Source: CBFGWV01 sp965652545
Lineage (GTDB): Bacteria > Pseudomonadota > Gammaproteobacteria > Competibacterales > Competibacteraceae
DNA length: 7,083 bases
NCBI GenBank assembly: GCA_965652545.1
Contig: CBFGWV010000255.1
Span: 1 to 7,083, forward strand
Direction: 5' to 3'
Within the stretch, counting starts at the first letter, position 1; each line of letters opens with the position of its first letter. Under the pieces are notes generated by a model. The model ran no database searches. It was not told the DNA's origin and was given only the letters and a program-made list of their open reading frames with translations. Positions 1 to 7,024 of the stretch are shown piece after piece. Position numbers and translations under genes: made by a program.

Positions 1-2
1 CT

Positions 3-161
3 AGTGTGTGGACACACCACCGCCAGCACATCGAGGAATTTCAGCGTCGCCTACTGACCATTATGGCGAATGTGTCACGGCCCATTCTTGACCCCAGGCA
101 TCCCATCGGGCGAAGGGCCGCGGCACCCTACACCGCCCGCCCGATCCGCCACCGAACCTGA
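3..161 (+). CDS. Possible C-terminal end of an unknown convergent gene (partial, weak)
   Basis: The plus-strand frame starting at base 3 is open from the window edge to a TGA at 159–161, giving about 52 residues. The first part, with HIEEFQRRLLTIMANVSRP at its centre, has the composition of an ordinary soluble helical protein. The second part is arginine- and proline-rich and looks less convincing. I do not recognise a family. If real, the gene would run towards the sox operon, and its stop would directly abut the inverted repeat at 162–275, which could then act as a shared transcript end. Third positions are only moderately GC-rich, less than in the sox genes. A 52-codon open frame in GC-rich DNA can easily occur by chance. 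A second plus frame, ending at 55–57, is also open from the edge, so the choice of frame is uncertain. Confidence 0.22.
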   Translation, partial: SVWTHHRQHIEEFQRRLLTIMANVSRPILDPRHPIGRRAAAPYTARPIRHRT

Positions 162-275
162 GCCCTTTGGACCGGGTGGATGGGGATCGGACCGTCGGCA
201 GCATGGATGCTGCCGTCGAGCGCACACGGATGTGTCCACAGCGGGTCCGATCCCCATCCACCCGGTCCAAAGGGC
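162..275. repeat. 114-bp element with perfect 32-bp inverted repeats
   Basis: Bases 162–193 and 244–275 are exact reverse complements over 32 bp, starting GCCCTTTGGACCGGG on the left arm. They enclose a 50-base core (194–243). Pairing stops sharply at both ends of the arms (A161/G276 outside, G194/G243 inside). The core holds its own small stems at 196–215 and about 222–235, so a single strand would fold into a long stem topped by two hairpins. The element begins 53 bases past the soxG stop. It may end transcription of the sox operon, and perhaps of a convergent gene, but no T tract follows it on either strand, so it is not a canonical intrinsic terminator. The size and perfect arms also fit a small non-autonomous mobile or dispersed intergenic repeat. 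No flanking target-site duplication is obvious. Confidence 0.85.
195..235 (+). promoter_or_regulatory. Tandem GGA hairpins resembling CsrA/RsmA binding sites
   Basis: Read as plus-strand RNA, two hairpins present GGA in a six-base loop. The first has a 7-bp stem (196–202 with 209–215) and loop AUGGAU at 203–208. The second has a 3-bp stem plus one G·U pair (222–225 with 232–235) and loop ACGGAU at 226–231. Both match the ANGGAN loop preferred by CsrA/RsmA/RsmE, and the sites read CATGGATG and CACGGATG, fitting the CANGGAYG form used for Rsm sites in Pseudomonas. Four further GGA triplets (169, 178, 184, 189) lie in the left arm but would be buried in its long stem. The minus strand does not show GGA in these loops, so any such role needs a plus-strand transcript, for which no promoter is visible. 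The hairpins are direct observation; the function is inference. Confidence 0.3.
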
Positions 276-328
276 GGGAATCAGGCTCCTCCCCGGCCGT
301 AATGACAACGGCCAGAGACGGAAGGCGC

Positions 329-937
329 TCAGCTCTCAGTCACCACCACCCCGTGCGGTGCGGCCTGCCCTTCCAGCCAGCCCCACAGGTAGTCGGCGAA
401 GCTGCGGCGGACGATGAGCACATAACGCCCCTCGGCCAGCGGCCGGATCAGCGCCGGCGACTTGGCGACCACGGTCTGGGCGCACTGGCCAGGCTTGAAC
501 GCCCGCGGATGCAAGTCCAGCGGGCAGCCCTTGGCCAGCAGGGTACGGGCGTCGGGGCCGGCCAGGACGATGACCGTCTGGTTGGCGGACACGTCGGTCA
601 CGGCCGCGAACAGCCCCGCGACGGCTTGGGTCAGCTTGGCGATCAGCTCGGCCTGGGCGTCCTTCTCGGTGACCAGCAGCCATTCGTCCGGCCCCAGCCA
701 CAGCACGGTGACACCCTTGGTCTCGGCGACGGTGTTGGGCTCGGTGGGCAGGTCGACCTTGACCACCGACTTCACCGCCTTGGCAAACGCCGCATCCCCG
801 GCCTTGCCACGCAGGTTCACATGCCCCAGGAAGGGGCGCTCGCTCATCTGCACCCCGGCCCCACGCACACGGCTGGTGGCGCGGGCGGCAAGGTTGTGCC
901 ACACCAGCGGGCTCTCTCTACGCAATGTCTCGCTCAT
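329..937 (-). CDS. soxG: Sarcosine oxidase gamma subunit SoxG
   Basis: Smallest-but-one subunit of heterotetrameric sarcosine oxidase, a cytoplasmic enzyme; the gamma chain packs against the folate-handling C-terminal half of alpha and is thought to be structural. The product is 202 aa, close to the roughly 200–210 aa usual for SoxG. It has the GcvT-like fold signature of the family: LWLGPDEWLLV at about 79–89, a DVSANQTVIVLAGPDAR stretch at about 115–131, and the strongly conserved VRRSFADYLWGWL at about 176–188 near the C-terminus. The ATG at 937 is chosen because it follows the soxA stop by 5 bases and has AGGG about 9 bases upstream. A TTG at 946 in the same frame would overlap the end of soxA and add only three residues. 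It is the last gene of the operon; 53 bases downstream begins the inverted-repeat element. Confidence 0.93.
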   Translation of the reverse strand: MSETLRRESPLVWHNLAARATSRVRGAGVQMSERPFLGHVNLRGKAGDAAFAKAVKSVVKVDLPTEPNTVAETKGVTVLWLGPDEWLLVTEKDAQAELIAKLTQAVAGLFAAVTDVSANQTVIVLAGPDARTLLAKGCPLDLHPRAFKPGQCAQTVVAKSPALIRPLAEGRYVLIVRRSFADYLWGWLEGQAAPHGVVVTES

Positions 938-942
938 GGCAT

Positions 943-3900
943 TCAACCCTTGTAGAAGTCGGCGAACGACTGCTCTTCGTCGCGGCCCTTGTCGTCGATG
1001 AAGATCGGCTTGCCGATGGTGGCCTTGATCACCCGGCCATCCGACAACGGCGCGTAGACCGTCTCACCCACCCGGTTGCGGCCGTTCTTGAGCAAGGCGA
1101 AGGCAATCGACTTGTTCAGGTTGGCGCTCCAGTAGCTGGAGGTCACATGCCCGCACATCGGGTTGGGCGCCGGGTGGTTCGGGTCGCGCACGATCTGCGC
1201 CCCCTCGGGCAGCACATCCTTGGGGTTCTCCGTCAATAAACCGACGAGTTGCTTGCGGTCCGGCCGGGCGGTGTCCTCACGGCTGAGCGAACGCTTGCCG
1301 AGGAAGTCCTTTTTCTTCGAGACGATCCAATCCATCTGCAGGTCGATCGGCGTAATCGAGCCGTCGGTGTCCTGACCGACGATGATGTAGCCCTTCTCGG
1401 CACGCAGCACGTGCATGGTCTCGGTACCGTACGGTGTGATACCGAACTCCTCGCCCGCGGCCATGACCTGCTCCCACAAAGCATGACCGTACTCGGACGG
1501 CACGTTGAGCTCGAAGGCCAACTCGCCCGAGAAGCTCACCCGCATGACACGCCCGGGTACCCCACAGATGGTGCCTTCGCGGAAGGTCATGAAGGGGAAG
1601 GCCTCCGCCGAGAGGTCCACGCCCTCGACCAGCTTGGCCACCACGGCGCGGCTTTTGGGTCCGACCACTGCGATGGTGGCCCAGTGGTCGGTCTGCGAGG
1701 TCAAGTAGACCTGCATGTGCGGCCACTCGGTCTGAAGCCAGCGCTCCAGCCAGGCCATCACCCGCGCGGCACCGCCGGTGGTGGTGGTCATGTAGTAATG
1801 GTGCTCGCCGATGCGCGTGGTCACGCCGTCGTCGATCACCATGCCGTTCTCATCGAGCATCAGCCCGTAGCGGCAGCTGCCGACTTTCAGGTTGTCCCAG
1901 TTGTTGGTGTACACCCAGTTGAGGAAGGCCGCCGCGTCCGGGCCCTGGATGTCGATCTTGCCCAGGGTGGAGGCGTCCATGACGCCGACGCTGTTGCGGG
2001 TGGCCAGGCACTCGCGGTCGACGGCAGCGTGGAGGGACTCGCCCGCCTTGGGGAAGTACCAGGCACGCTTCCACTGGCCGACATTCTCGAATGGCGCGCC
2101 CTGTGCCTCGACCCAGGCATGCGTCGGGGTCTTGCGGATCGGATCGAAGAAATCGCCCAGGTCAGGGCCGGCGATGGCGCCGAAGGTGACCGGCGTGTAG
2201 TTGGGCCGGAAGGTCGTCGTGCCCACCTGCGGGATGGGCGCGTTCAGGCCCTGGGCGACGATGCCCATGCCGATGATGTTGCCCAGCTTGCCCTGGTCAG
2301 TGCCGAAGCCCATGGCGGTATAGCGCTTGACGTGCTCGATGGACTCGAAACCCTCGCGCAATGCCAGTTGCAGGTCCGAGGCGCCGACATCGTTTTGCAT
2401 GTCGACGAAGGCCTTGGGACCGCGGCCGTGCGGCTTTACGCCCGGCACCAGCCACATCGGCAGCAGGGCTTCCTCAGCCACCGTGTCTACCGCGGGCACA
2501 CCGACGACACTGCCATCGCCGAAGCCGGCGGCACCGGCCGCCTTGCCGCCGGCCTCGAAACCACCGGCAAGACACCCGGCGAGATCGAACACACCGGCCG
2601 CACTGCCGACGGAGACTTCCGCCTGCATCGGCTCGCCCGGGAGGAAGCAGGCCTGCTCTTCGCTCCAGCGCGCCTTGGCGCCGGATTGGGAGGACAAGTG
2701 GATCACCGGGCTCCAACCGCCGGACACCGCCAGCAGGTCGCAACCAATGCCGTGGATCTCGCCGGTCACCGACTGTTTGTCGGCGGCGAGCTTCATGACC
2801 TTGGCGCCTTCCAGACGTCCTCCGCCCTGGGTGTCGACCACCACATGGCCGGCCATGATCTTCACGCCACGGGCACGCACCCGGTTGGGCAGCTCGCCCT
2901 GCGGGTTGTCGCGCGGGTCAACCACGGCGGCCACGTGGGCACCGGCATCGAGCAGGTCCAGCGCGCTCTGGTAGGCCGAATCGTTGTTGGTGAACACCAC
3001 CGCCTGGAACCCGGGCAACACCGCCCAGCGGTTGACGTAGGCGGAGATGGCCGAGGCCAGCATGATGCCGGGACGGTCGTTGTTGCAGAACGCCAACGGA
3101 CGTTCGTGCGCGCCGGTGGCGAGCACCACCTGACGTGCACGCACCCGCCACAGCCGCTCGCGCGGACCGTCCGAAGCACCGGCGGGACGGTGATCGGTCA
3201 GGCGCTGGGCGATGGTCAGCAGGTTGTGATCCAGATAGCCGTATACCGTGGACCGCGGCAGCAAGGTCACATCCGGGTTGTCCGCCAGCTCGGCGATGGC
3301 AGCGGCCACGAAGGCATCGGCCGGCCGGCCGTCGATGGCCTGGCGGCAGTGCAGCAGGCTGCCGCCGAACTCCTGCTGTTCATCGGCCAGCATCACCCGT
3401 GCACCGGCACGGCTGGCGGCCAGGGCCGCGGCCAGGCCGGACGGGCCCGAACCGACCACCAGCACATCGGTGTGGGCGTAGGTCTTCTCGTAGACGTCCG
3501 GGTCCGCCTCGACAGGTGCGGACCCCAGACCGGCGGCCTTACGGATGACCTGCTCATACTTCATCCAGTAGCTTTTCGGCCACATGAACGTCTTGTAGTA
3601 GAAGCCCGCCGGCAGGAACTTCGCCACCAGGCTGCTGGCGCGCATCAGGTCGAACTTGGCATTGGGCCAGCAGTTGACGCTGCGCGCGGTCAGGCCGTGA
3701 TAGAGCTCGACCTGGGTGGCGCGGGCGTTGGGGACGGTGTAGGCCCCTTCGTTCAGCTGCAGCAAGGCGTTGGGGTCTTCCGACCCGGCGGCGACGATGC
3801 CGCGCGGGCGGTGGTACTTCCAGCTGCGACCGATCAGGTGCACACCGTTGGCCAGCAAGGCCGAGGCGACAGTGTCGCCCTGGTAGCCGCCATAGGTCTT

Positions 3901-3981
3901 GCCGTTGAATTTGAACTGCACCGGCTTGCCGCGGTTGATGCGGCCGCCGGCGGCCAGGCGATTGGGACGAGCGAGGCTCAT
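943..3981 (-). CDS. soxA: Sarcosine oxidase alpha subunit SoxA
   Basis: Large subunit of heterotetrameric sarcosine oxidase (sarcosine + THF + O2 to glycine + 5,10-methylene-THF + H2O2); in the family it binds NAD+ and the folate acceptor. Its 1012 aa fits the family size of roughly 960–1010. Residues about 20–105 form the ferredoxin-like N-terminal domain (GDTVASALLANGV, then WKYHRPRGIV), which here, as in the family, lacks a cysteine cluster for 2Fe-2S. A Rossmann motif GSGPSG lies at 177–182 after DVLVV, with ATGAHERP at 288–295 in the oxidoreductase region. From about 615 to the end is a GcvT/aminomethyltransferase-like domain, with ENGMVIDDG at 711–719 in the region of the T-protein catalytic aspartate and FSGELAFELNVP at 817–828. 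The start overlaps the soxD stop as ATGA, implying translational coupling, with an AAGGGGGG ribosome site about 6 bases upstream. No frameshift or missing domain is seen. Confidence 0.97.
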   Translation of the reverse strand: MSLARPNRLAAGGRINRGKPVQFKFNGKTYGGYQGDTVASALLANGVHLIGRSWKYHRPRGIVAAGSEDPNALLQLNEGAYTVPNARATQVELYHGLTARSVNCWPNAKFDLMRASSLVAKFLPAGFYYKTFMWPKSYWMKYEQVIRKAAGLGSAPVEADPDVYEKTYAHTDVLVVGSGPSGLAAALAASRAGARVMLADEQQEFGGSLLHCRQAIDGRPADAFVAAAIAELADNPDVTLLPRSTVYGYLDHNLLTIAQRLTDHRPAGASDGPRERLWRVRARQVVLATGAHERPLAFCNNDRPGIMLASAISAYVNRWAVLPGFQAVVFTNNDSAYQSALDLLDAGAHVAAVVDPRDNPQGELPNRVRARGVKIMAGHVVVDTQGGGRLEGAKVMKLAADKQSVTGEIHGIGCDLLAVSGGWSPVIHLSSQSGAKARWSEEQACFLPGEPMQAEVSVGSAAGVFDLAGCLAGGFEAGGKAAGAAGFGDGSVVGVPAVDTVAEEALLPMWLVPGVKPHGRGPKAFVDMQNDVGASDLQLALREGFESIEHVKRYTAMGFGTDQGKLGNIIGMGIVAQGLNAPIPQVGTTTFRPNYTPVTFGAIAGPDLGDFFDPIRKTPTHAWVEAQGAPFENVGQWKRAWYFPKAGESLHAAVDRECLATRNSVGVMDASTLGKIDIQGPDAAAFLNWVYTNNWDNLKVGSCRYGLMLDENGMVIDDGVTTRIGEHHYYMTTTTGGAARVMAWLERWLQTEWPHMQVYLTSQTDHWATIAVVGPKSRAVVAKLVEGVDLSAEAFPFMTFREGTICGVPGRVMRVSFSGELAFELNVPSEYGHALWEQVMAAGEEFGITPYGTETMHVLRAEKGYIIVGQDTDGSITPIDLQMDWIVSKKKDFLGKRSLSREDTARPDRKQLVGLLTENPKDVLPEGAQIVRDPNHPAPNPMCGHVTSSYWSANLNKSIAFALLKNGRNRVGETVYAPLSDGRVIKATIGKPIFIDDKGRDEEQSFADFYKG

Positions 3982-4289
3982 TGCGCGCCCCCCTTGGCCA
4001 ACTGCGGCTGATGCGCTGGGGAGCCCGACGCCTCGCCGAATTTTTCGATCTTGTTGATGCGGTACGTCACGGTGTCACGCTCGACGATGAACCAGCGCCG
4101 GCACCCCTGGGTGTGGCACCACTGTTCGCGGTGCGGGCCACGGGTGTTATGGCGCATGAACAGGTAGTCGCCCCACTGCTTATCGGACAGGGCGAAAGGG
4201 TCTGCGGGGCGCACGATGTCGGCCTCACCACCGCAGGAGAATTCGATCTCGGCGCGGGGACCGCACCAGGGACAATCAATCTGCAACAT
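3978..4289 (-). CDS. soxD: Sarcosine oxidase delta subunit SoxD
   Basis: Small zinc-binding subunit of heterotetrameric sarcosine oxidase, 103 aa, the normal family size of about 90–110. The zinc site is visible: C6 and C9 in CPWC, and H59 and C63 in CHTQGC. These are the same four positions known as ligands in the solved heterotetrameric enzymes. Conserved aromatic and basic stretches follow the family pattern (DKQWGDYLFMRHNTRGPH at 36–53 and CRRWFIVERDT at 63–73). The ATG at 4289 is supported by a good ribosome site, GAGAGGAA at 4297–4304, seven bases upstream. The gene starts 23 bp after the soxB stop, and its TGA overlaps the soxA ATG by 4 nt, so production of delta and alpha is probably coupled. 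The low-complexity tail (about 85–103) is variable in the family. Confidence 0.96.
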   Translation of the reverse strand: MLQIDCPWCGPRAEIEFSCGGEADIVRPADPFALSDKQWGDYLFMRHNTRGPHREQWCHTQGCRRWFIVERDTVTYRINKIEKFGEASGSPAHQPQLAKGGAQ

Positions 4290-4312
4290 GGACGGATTCC
4301 TCTCGCGCCGGG

Positions 4313-5560
4313 TCAGTGGGCCACGCCGGCGGCGCCGTGCTCGTCGATCAAGTGACCGTTGTAGAAACGGTCGATGGTGAACGCCGCATTAAGCGCGTGC
4401 GGTTCGTCGCGGGCGACAGTGTGGGCCATGACCCAGCCGGAGCCCGGGGTGGCCTTGAAGCCACCGGTGCCCCAACCGCAGTTGAAGTACAGACCTTTGA
4501 CGTCGCACTTGCTGATGATCGGGCAGGCGTCGGGGGCCACATCGACGATGCCGCCCCATTGGCGGTTCATGCGCACCCGTGAGAAGGCGGGGAACAGCTC
4601 GCAGATGGCCGCCAGGGTGCCCTCGATGACGTGGTAACTGCCGCGTTGGCCGTAACCGGAGTACTGGTCGATACCCGCGCCGATGACCAGATCGCCCTTG
4701 TCCGACTGGCTGATGTAACCGTGCACCGCGTTGGACATGATCACCGTGTCCAGGCAGGGCTTCATCGGCTCGGACACCAGGGCCTGCAAGGGATGGGACT
4801 CCAGCGGCAGACGGATGCCGGCCATGTTGGCGATCACCGAGGTGTTTCCGGCGGTGACCACGGCAACCTTCTTCGCGCGAATGAGGCCACGGGTGGTGTC
4901 GACGCCTTTGATCGCACCGTTTTCGATGCGCAGGCCGGTGACTTCGCACTTCTGGATGATGTCGACGCCGCGCTTGTCGGCGCCGCGGGCAAAGCCCCAG
5001 GCCACCGCGTCGTGGCGGGCGACACCGGCGCGCGGCTGGTACGAGGTGCCCAGAATCGGGTAGCGGCAGCTGTTGATGTTGATCAACGGCACGCGCTCTT
5101 TGATCTCCTGCGGCGTGAGCACCACCGCATCGATGCCGTTCAGGCGGTTGGCGTTGACACGGCGCTCGATATCGCGCATGTCCTGCAGCGAATGACCGAG
5201 GTTCATCACCCCGCGCTGGCTGAACATGACGTTGTAGTTGAGGTCTTGGGACAGGCCCTCCCAAAGCTTCAGCGCTTTTTCATACAGCAGCGCCGATTCG
5301 TCCCACAGATAGTTGGAGCGCACGATGGTGGTATTGCGGGCGGTGTTGCCACCGCCGAGGTAGCCTTTTTCCACCACGGCCACATTGGTGATGCCGTGTT
5401 CCTTGGCCAGGTAATACGCCGTGGCCAAGCCGTGACCGCCACCGCCGACGACCACCACGTCGTACTCGGCCTTGGGCTCGGGGCTGCGCCACTGCCGCTG
5501 CCAGTTTTCGTGATAGCTCAGGCCGTTGCGGACCAGGCTGAAGATTGAATATCGACTCAT
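4313..5560 (-). CDS. soxB: Sarcosine oxidase beta subunit SoxB
   Basis: Catalytic flavoprotein subunit: it oxidises sarcosine on non-covalent FAD and passes electrons to FMN, which reduces O2. The product is 415 aa, against about 405–416 in the family. The ADP-binding motif GGGGHG at 39–44 follows the strand YDVVVV, with E64 ending the second strand in the usual acidic position. GGGNTARNTTIVRSNYLWDESA at about 69–90 is a hallmark of SoxB (the conserved arginine and tyrosine region). H183 in GVARHDAVAWG is the best candidate for the histidine that carries FMN covalently (His173 in the Stenotrophomonas enzyme). The C-terminal FNCGWGTGGFKATPGSGW at about 359–376 closes the FAD site. The in-frame ATG at 5593 would overlap sdaA and add an 11-residue tail unlike the family. 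The ATG at 5560 gives the canonical MSRYSIFSLVRNGLSYHENW start and has GGGGAG just upstream. Confidence 0.97.
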   Translation of the reverse strand: MSRYSIFSLVRNGLSYHENWQRQWRSPEPKAEYDVVVVGGGGHGLATAYYLAKEHGITNVAVVEKGYLGGGNTARNTTIVRSNYLWDESALLYEKALKLWEGLSQDLNYNVMFSQRGVMNLGHSLQDMRDIERRVNANRLNGIDAVVLTPQEIKERVPLININSCRYPILGTSYQPRAGVARHDAVAWGFARGADKRGVDIIQKCEVTGLRIENGAIKGVDTTRGLIRAKKVAVVTAGNTSVIANMAGIRLPLESHPLQALVSEPMKPCLDTVIMSNAVHGYISQSDKGDLVIGAGIDQYSGYGQRGSYHVIEGTLAAICELFPAFSRVRMNRQWGGIVDVAPDACPIISKCDVKGLYFNCGWGTGGFKATPGSGWVMAHTVARDEPHALNAAFTIDRFYNGHLIDEHGAAGVAH

Positions 5561-5564
5561 GGGG

Positions 5565-5570
5565 CTCCCC
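5565..5570 (-). promoter_or_regulatory. Ribosome binding site that sets the soxB start
   Basis: On the minus strand GGGGAG lies four bases upstream of the ATG at 5560 (with CCCC between). It supports this start over the in-frame ATG at 5593, which falls inside the end of sdaA. The spacing is slightly short. GGGGAGCCCC is also self-complementary at its ends, but a 2-base loop is too tight for a stable hairpin. Confidence 0.55.
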
Positions 5571-5586
5571 GACTGATCGGAATCGC

Positions 5587-6993
5587 TCAGCACTCGATGA
5601 TGCTGACCGGTACTTCGATGACGTTGATCGCGAGACCCCCGCGGGCGGTCTCCTTGTACTTGGTTTTCATATCGGCACCGGTGTCGCGCATCGTCTTGAT
5701 CACCTTATCCAGTGAGACGAAATGCTTGCCGTCGCCGCGCAAGGCGATACGCGCGGCGTTGATGGCCTTGATGGCCGCCATGGCGTTGCGCTCGATGCAC
5801 GGCACCTGCACCAGGCCGCCGACCGGGTCGCAGGTCAGGCCGAGGTTATGCTCCATGCCGATCTCGGCGGCGTTCTCCGCTTGCTCCGGCGTGCCGCCCA
5901 TCACCTCGCACAAGGCACCGGCGGCCATCGAACAGGCCGAGCCCACCTCGCCCTGGCAGCCGACCTCGGCGCCGGAGATGGAGGCGTTCATCTTGTACAG
6001 CACCCCGATGGCCGCCGCCGTGAGCAGGAAGCGCTGCACCCCGGCGTCATTGGCGCCATGGACGAAGCGAACGTAGTAATGCAGTACTGCCGGGATGATG
6101 CCGGCCGCGCCATTGGTGGGCGCGGTGACCACCCGGCCGCCGGCGGCGTTCTCCTCGTTCACCGCCAGCGCGTAGAGGTTGACCCAGTCCATGATGGTCA
6201 GCGGGTCGCGCAGGCTGGCCTCGGGTGTCGCGGCGAGCTTCTGATACCAGTCATGCGCGCGGCGCTTCACCTTCATACCGCCGGGAAGGATGCCTTCCTG
6301 GCGGCAGCCGCGGGCGACGCAATCCTGCATCACGGCCCAGATACGCAGCAGGCCGTCGCGGATTTCGGCCTCGCTGCGGCGCGCCTTCTCGTTGGCCAGC
6401 ATGATGTCGCTGATGGCCAGACCGTGAGTCCTGCACAAAGCTAGCAAGCCATCGCCCGTGGAGAACGGATACGGCTGCCGGACGCTGTCGTCCTCGCGGA
6501 TTGGGTTATCGCCACGGGCCGCTTTCTCGTCGACCACGAAGCCACCGCCCACGGAGTAATACACCTTGGACGAGAGCGGGTTGCCGGCCGTATCCCAGGC
6601 ATCGAAGCGCATGCCGTTGGGGTGGTACGGCAGGGCCTTGCGCTTGTGCAGAATGAGGTGGTCAGGCTCGATGAAGTCGATCTCGTGCCGGCCGAGCAGA
6701 CGCAGACGCCGCGAACCGCGAACCCGGGCGAGGATGCCCGGCACGGTCTCGGGGTCGATCCGGTCGGGCACCTCGCCCTCCAGGCCCAGAATGACCGCGG
6801 TGTCCGACCCATGGCCCTTGCCCGTGGCCCCGAGGGAACCGAACAGCTCGGCCCGCACACCGGCTACCTGATCCAACACGCCACGCTCGACGAGGTCGTC
6901 GACGAACGTCACCGCGGCCCGCATGGGGCCGACGGTGTGCGAACTGGACGGACCGATGCCGATCTTGAACAGATCAAACACGCTGATGGTCAT
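5587..6993 (-). CDS. sdaA: L-serine dehydratase (L-serine ammonia-lyase), single-chain iron-sulfur type
   Basis: Deaminates L-serine to pyruvate and ammonia using a 4Fe-4S cluster rather than PLP. The 468 aa protein is slightly longer than the usual 454–460. The N-terminal beta domain (about 3–155) opens with FDLFKIGIGPSSSHT and includes GKGHGSDT with H61, the position of a proposed catalytic histidine in the Legionella enzyme. The alpha domain (about 185–460) contains APTNGAAGIIPAVL at 291–304. Cysteines 346 (GCQGEVG), 388 (TCDPVGG) and 399 (VPCIER) have the same 42- and 11-residue spacing as the three Legionella cluster ligands. The chain ends exactly in a cysteine (IIEC, C468), matching the tail cysteine that occupies the cluster's fourth site in resting enzyme. 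The start matches the family N-terminus; GAGG lies five bases upstream, within the palindrome CCTCGCGAGG. Pseudomonas has two such enzymes; the one tied to betaine catabolism is often called sdaB. It lies 31 bp after glyA and 26 bp before soxB. Confidence 0.96.
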   Translation of the reverse strand: MTISVFDLFKIGIGPSSSHTVGPMRAAVTFVDDLVERGVLDQVAGVRAELFGSLGATGKGHGSDTAVILGLEGEVPDRIDPETVPGILARVRGSRRLRLLGRHEIDFIEPDHLILHKRKALPYHPNGMRFDAWDTAGNPLSSKVYYSVGGGFVVDEKAARGDNPIREDDSVRQPYPFSTGDGLLALCRTHGLAISDIMLANEKARRSEAEIRDGLLRIWAVMQDCVARGCRQEGILPGGMKVKRRAHDWYQKLAATPEASLRDPLTIMDWVNLYALAVNEENAAGGRVVTAPTNGAAGIIPAVLHYYVRFVHGANDAGVQRFLLTAAAIGVLYKMNASISGAEVGCQGEVGSACSMAAGALCEVMGGTPEQAENAAEIGMEHNLGLTCDPVGGLVQVPCIERNAMAAIKAINAARIALRGDGKHFVSLDKVIKTMRDTGADMKTKYKETARGGLAINVIEVPVSIIEC

Positions 6994-7024
6994 GGCTGCC
7001 TCGCGAGGGTCGCGGTGGGCGTTC

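Noticed and set aside
4..17. Hairpin GTGTGTGGACACAC at the left edge as a third GGA hairpin, also matching 231–240 in inverted form over 10 bp
   Set aside because: The loop would be GUGGAC, not ANGGAN, and the match is a low-complexity TGTG/CACA string, so it is weak evidence of relation to the core.
244..256. GGTCCGATCCCC in the right arm resembling a tRNA T-loop, suggesting a tRNA-like gene or att site
   Set aside because: The match to GGTTCGA is imperfect, and no anticodon arm, D arm or acceptor stem can be built around it.
295..313. Stem-loop GGCCGT–ACGGCC just after soxG as an intrinsic terminator of the operon
   Set aside because: Only a 6-bp stem with a 7-nt loop, and no run of U follows on the minus strand; it could be chance in GC-rich DNA.
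944..946. TTG at 944–946 as the soxG start
   Set aside because: It overlaps the soxA stop and adds only three residues; the ATG at 937 has a plausible upstream AGGG and fits the gene spacing better.
167..955. A 262-codon plus-strand frame across the repeat and soxG
   Set aside because: It runs through the inverted repeat and antisense to soxG, with no family resemblance and a His/Gly/Gln-rich composition typical of antisense frames.
1249..4011. A 920-codon open frame on the plus strand, antisense to soxA and the end of soxD
   Set aside because: It is a shadow of GC-rich codon use in soxA. Its translation is rich in His, Gly, Val and Arg without any recognisable domain, while the minus-strand frame is unmistakably SoxA.
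6999..7008. Palindrome CCTCGCGAGG before sdaA as an operator
   Set aside because: It is a 10-bp palindrome covering the ribosome site inside an operon; short GC palindromes are frequent here and no second site is present.
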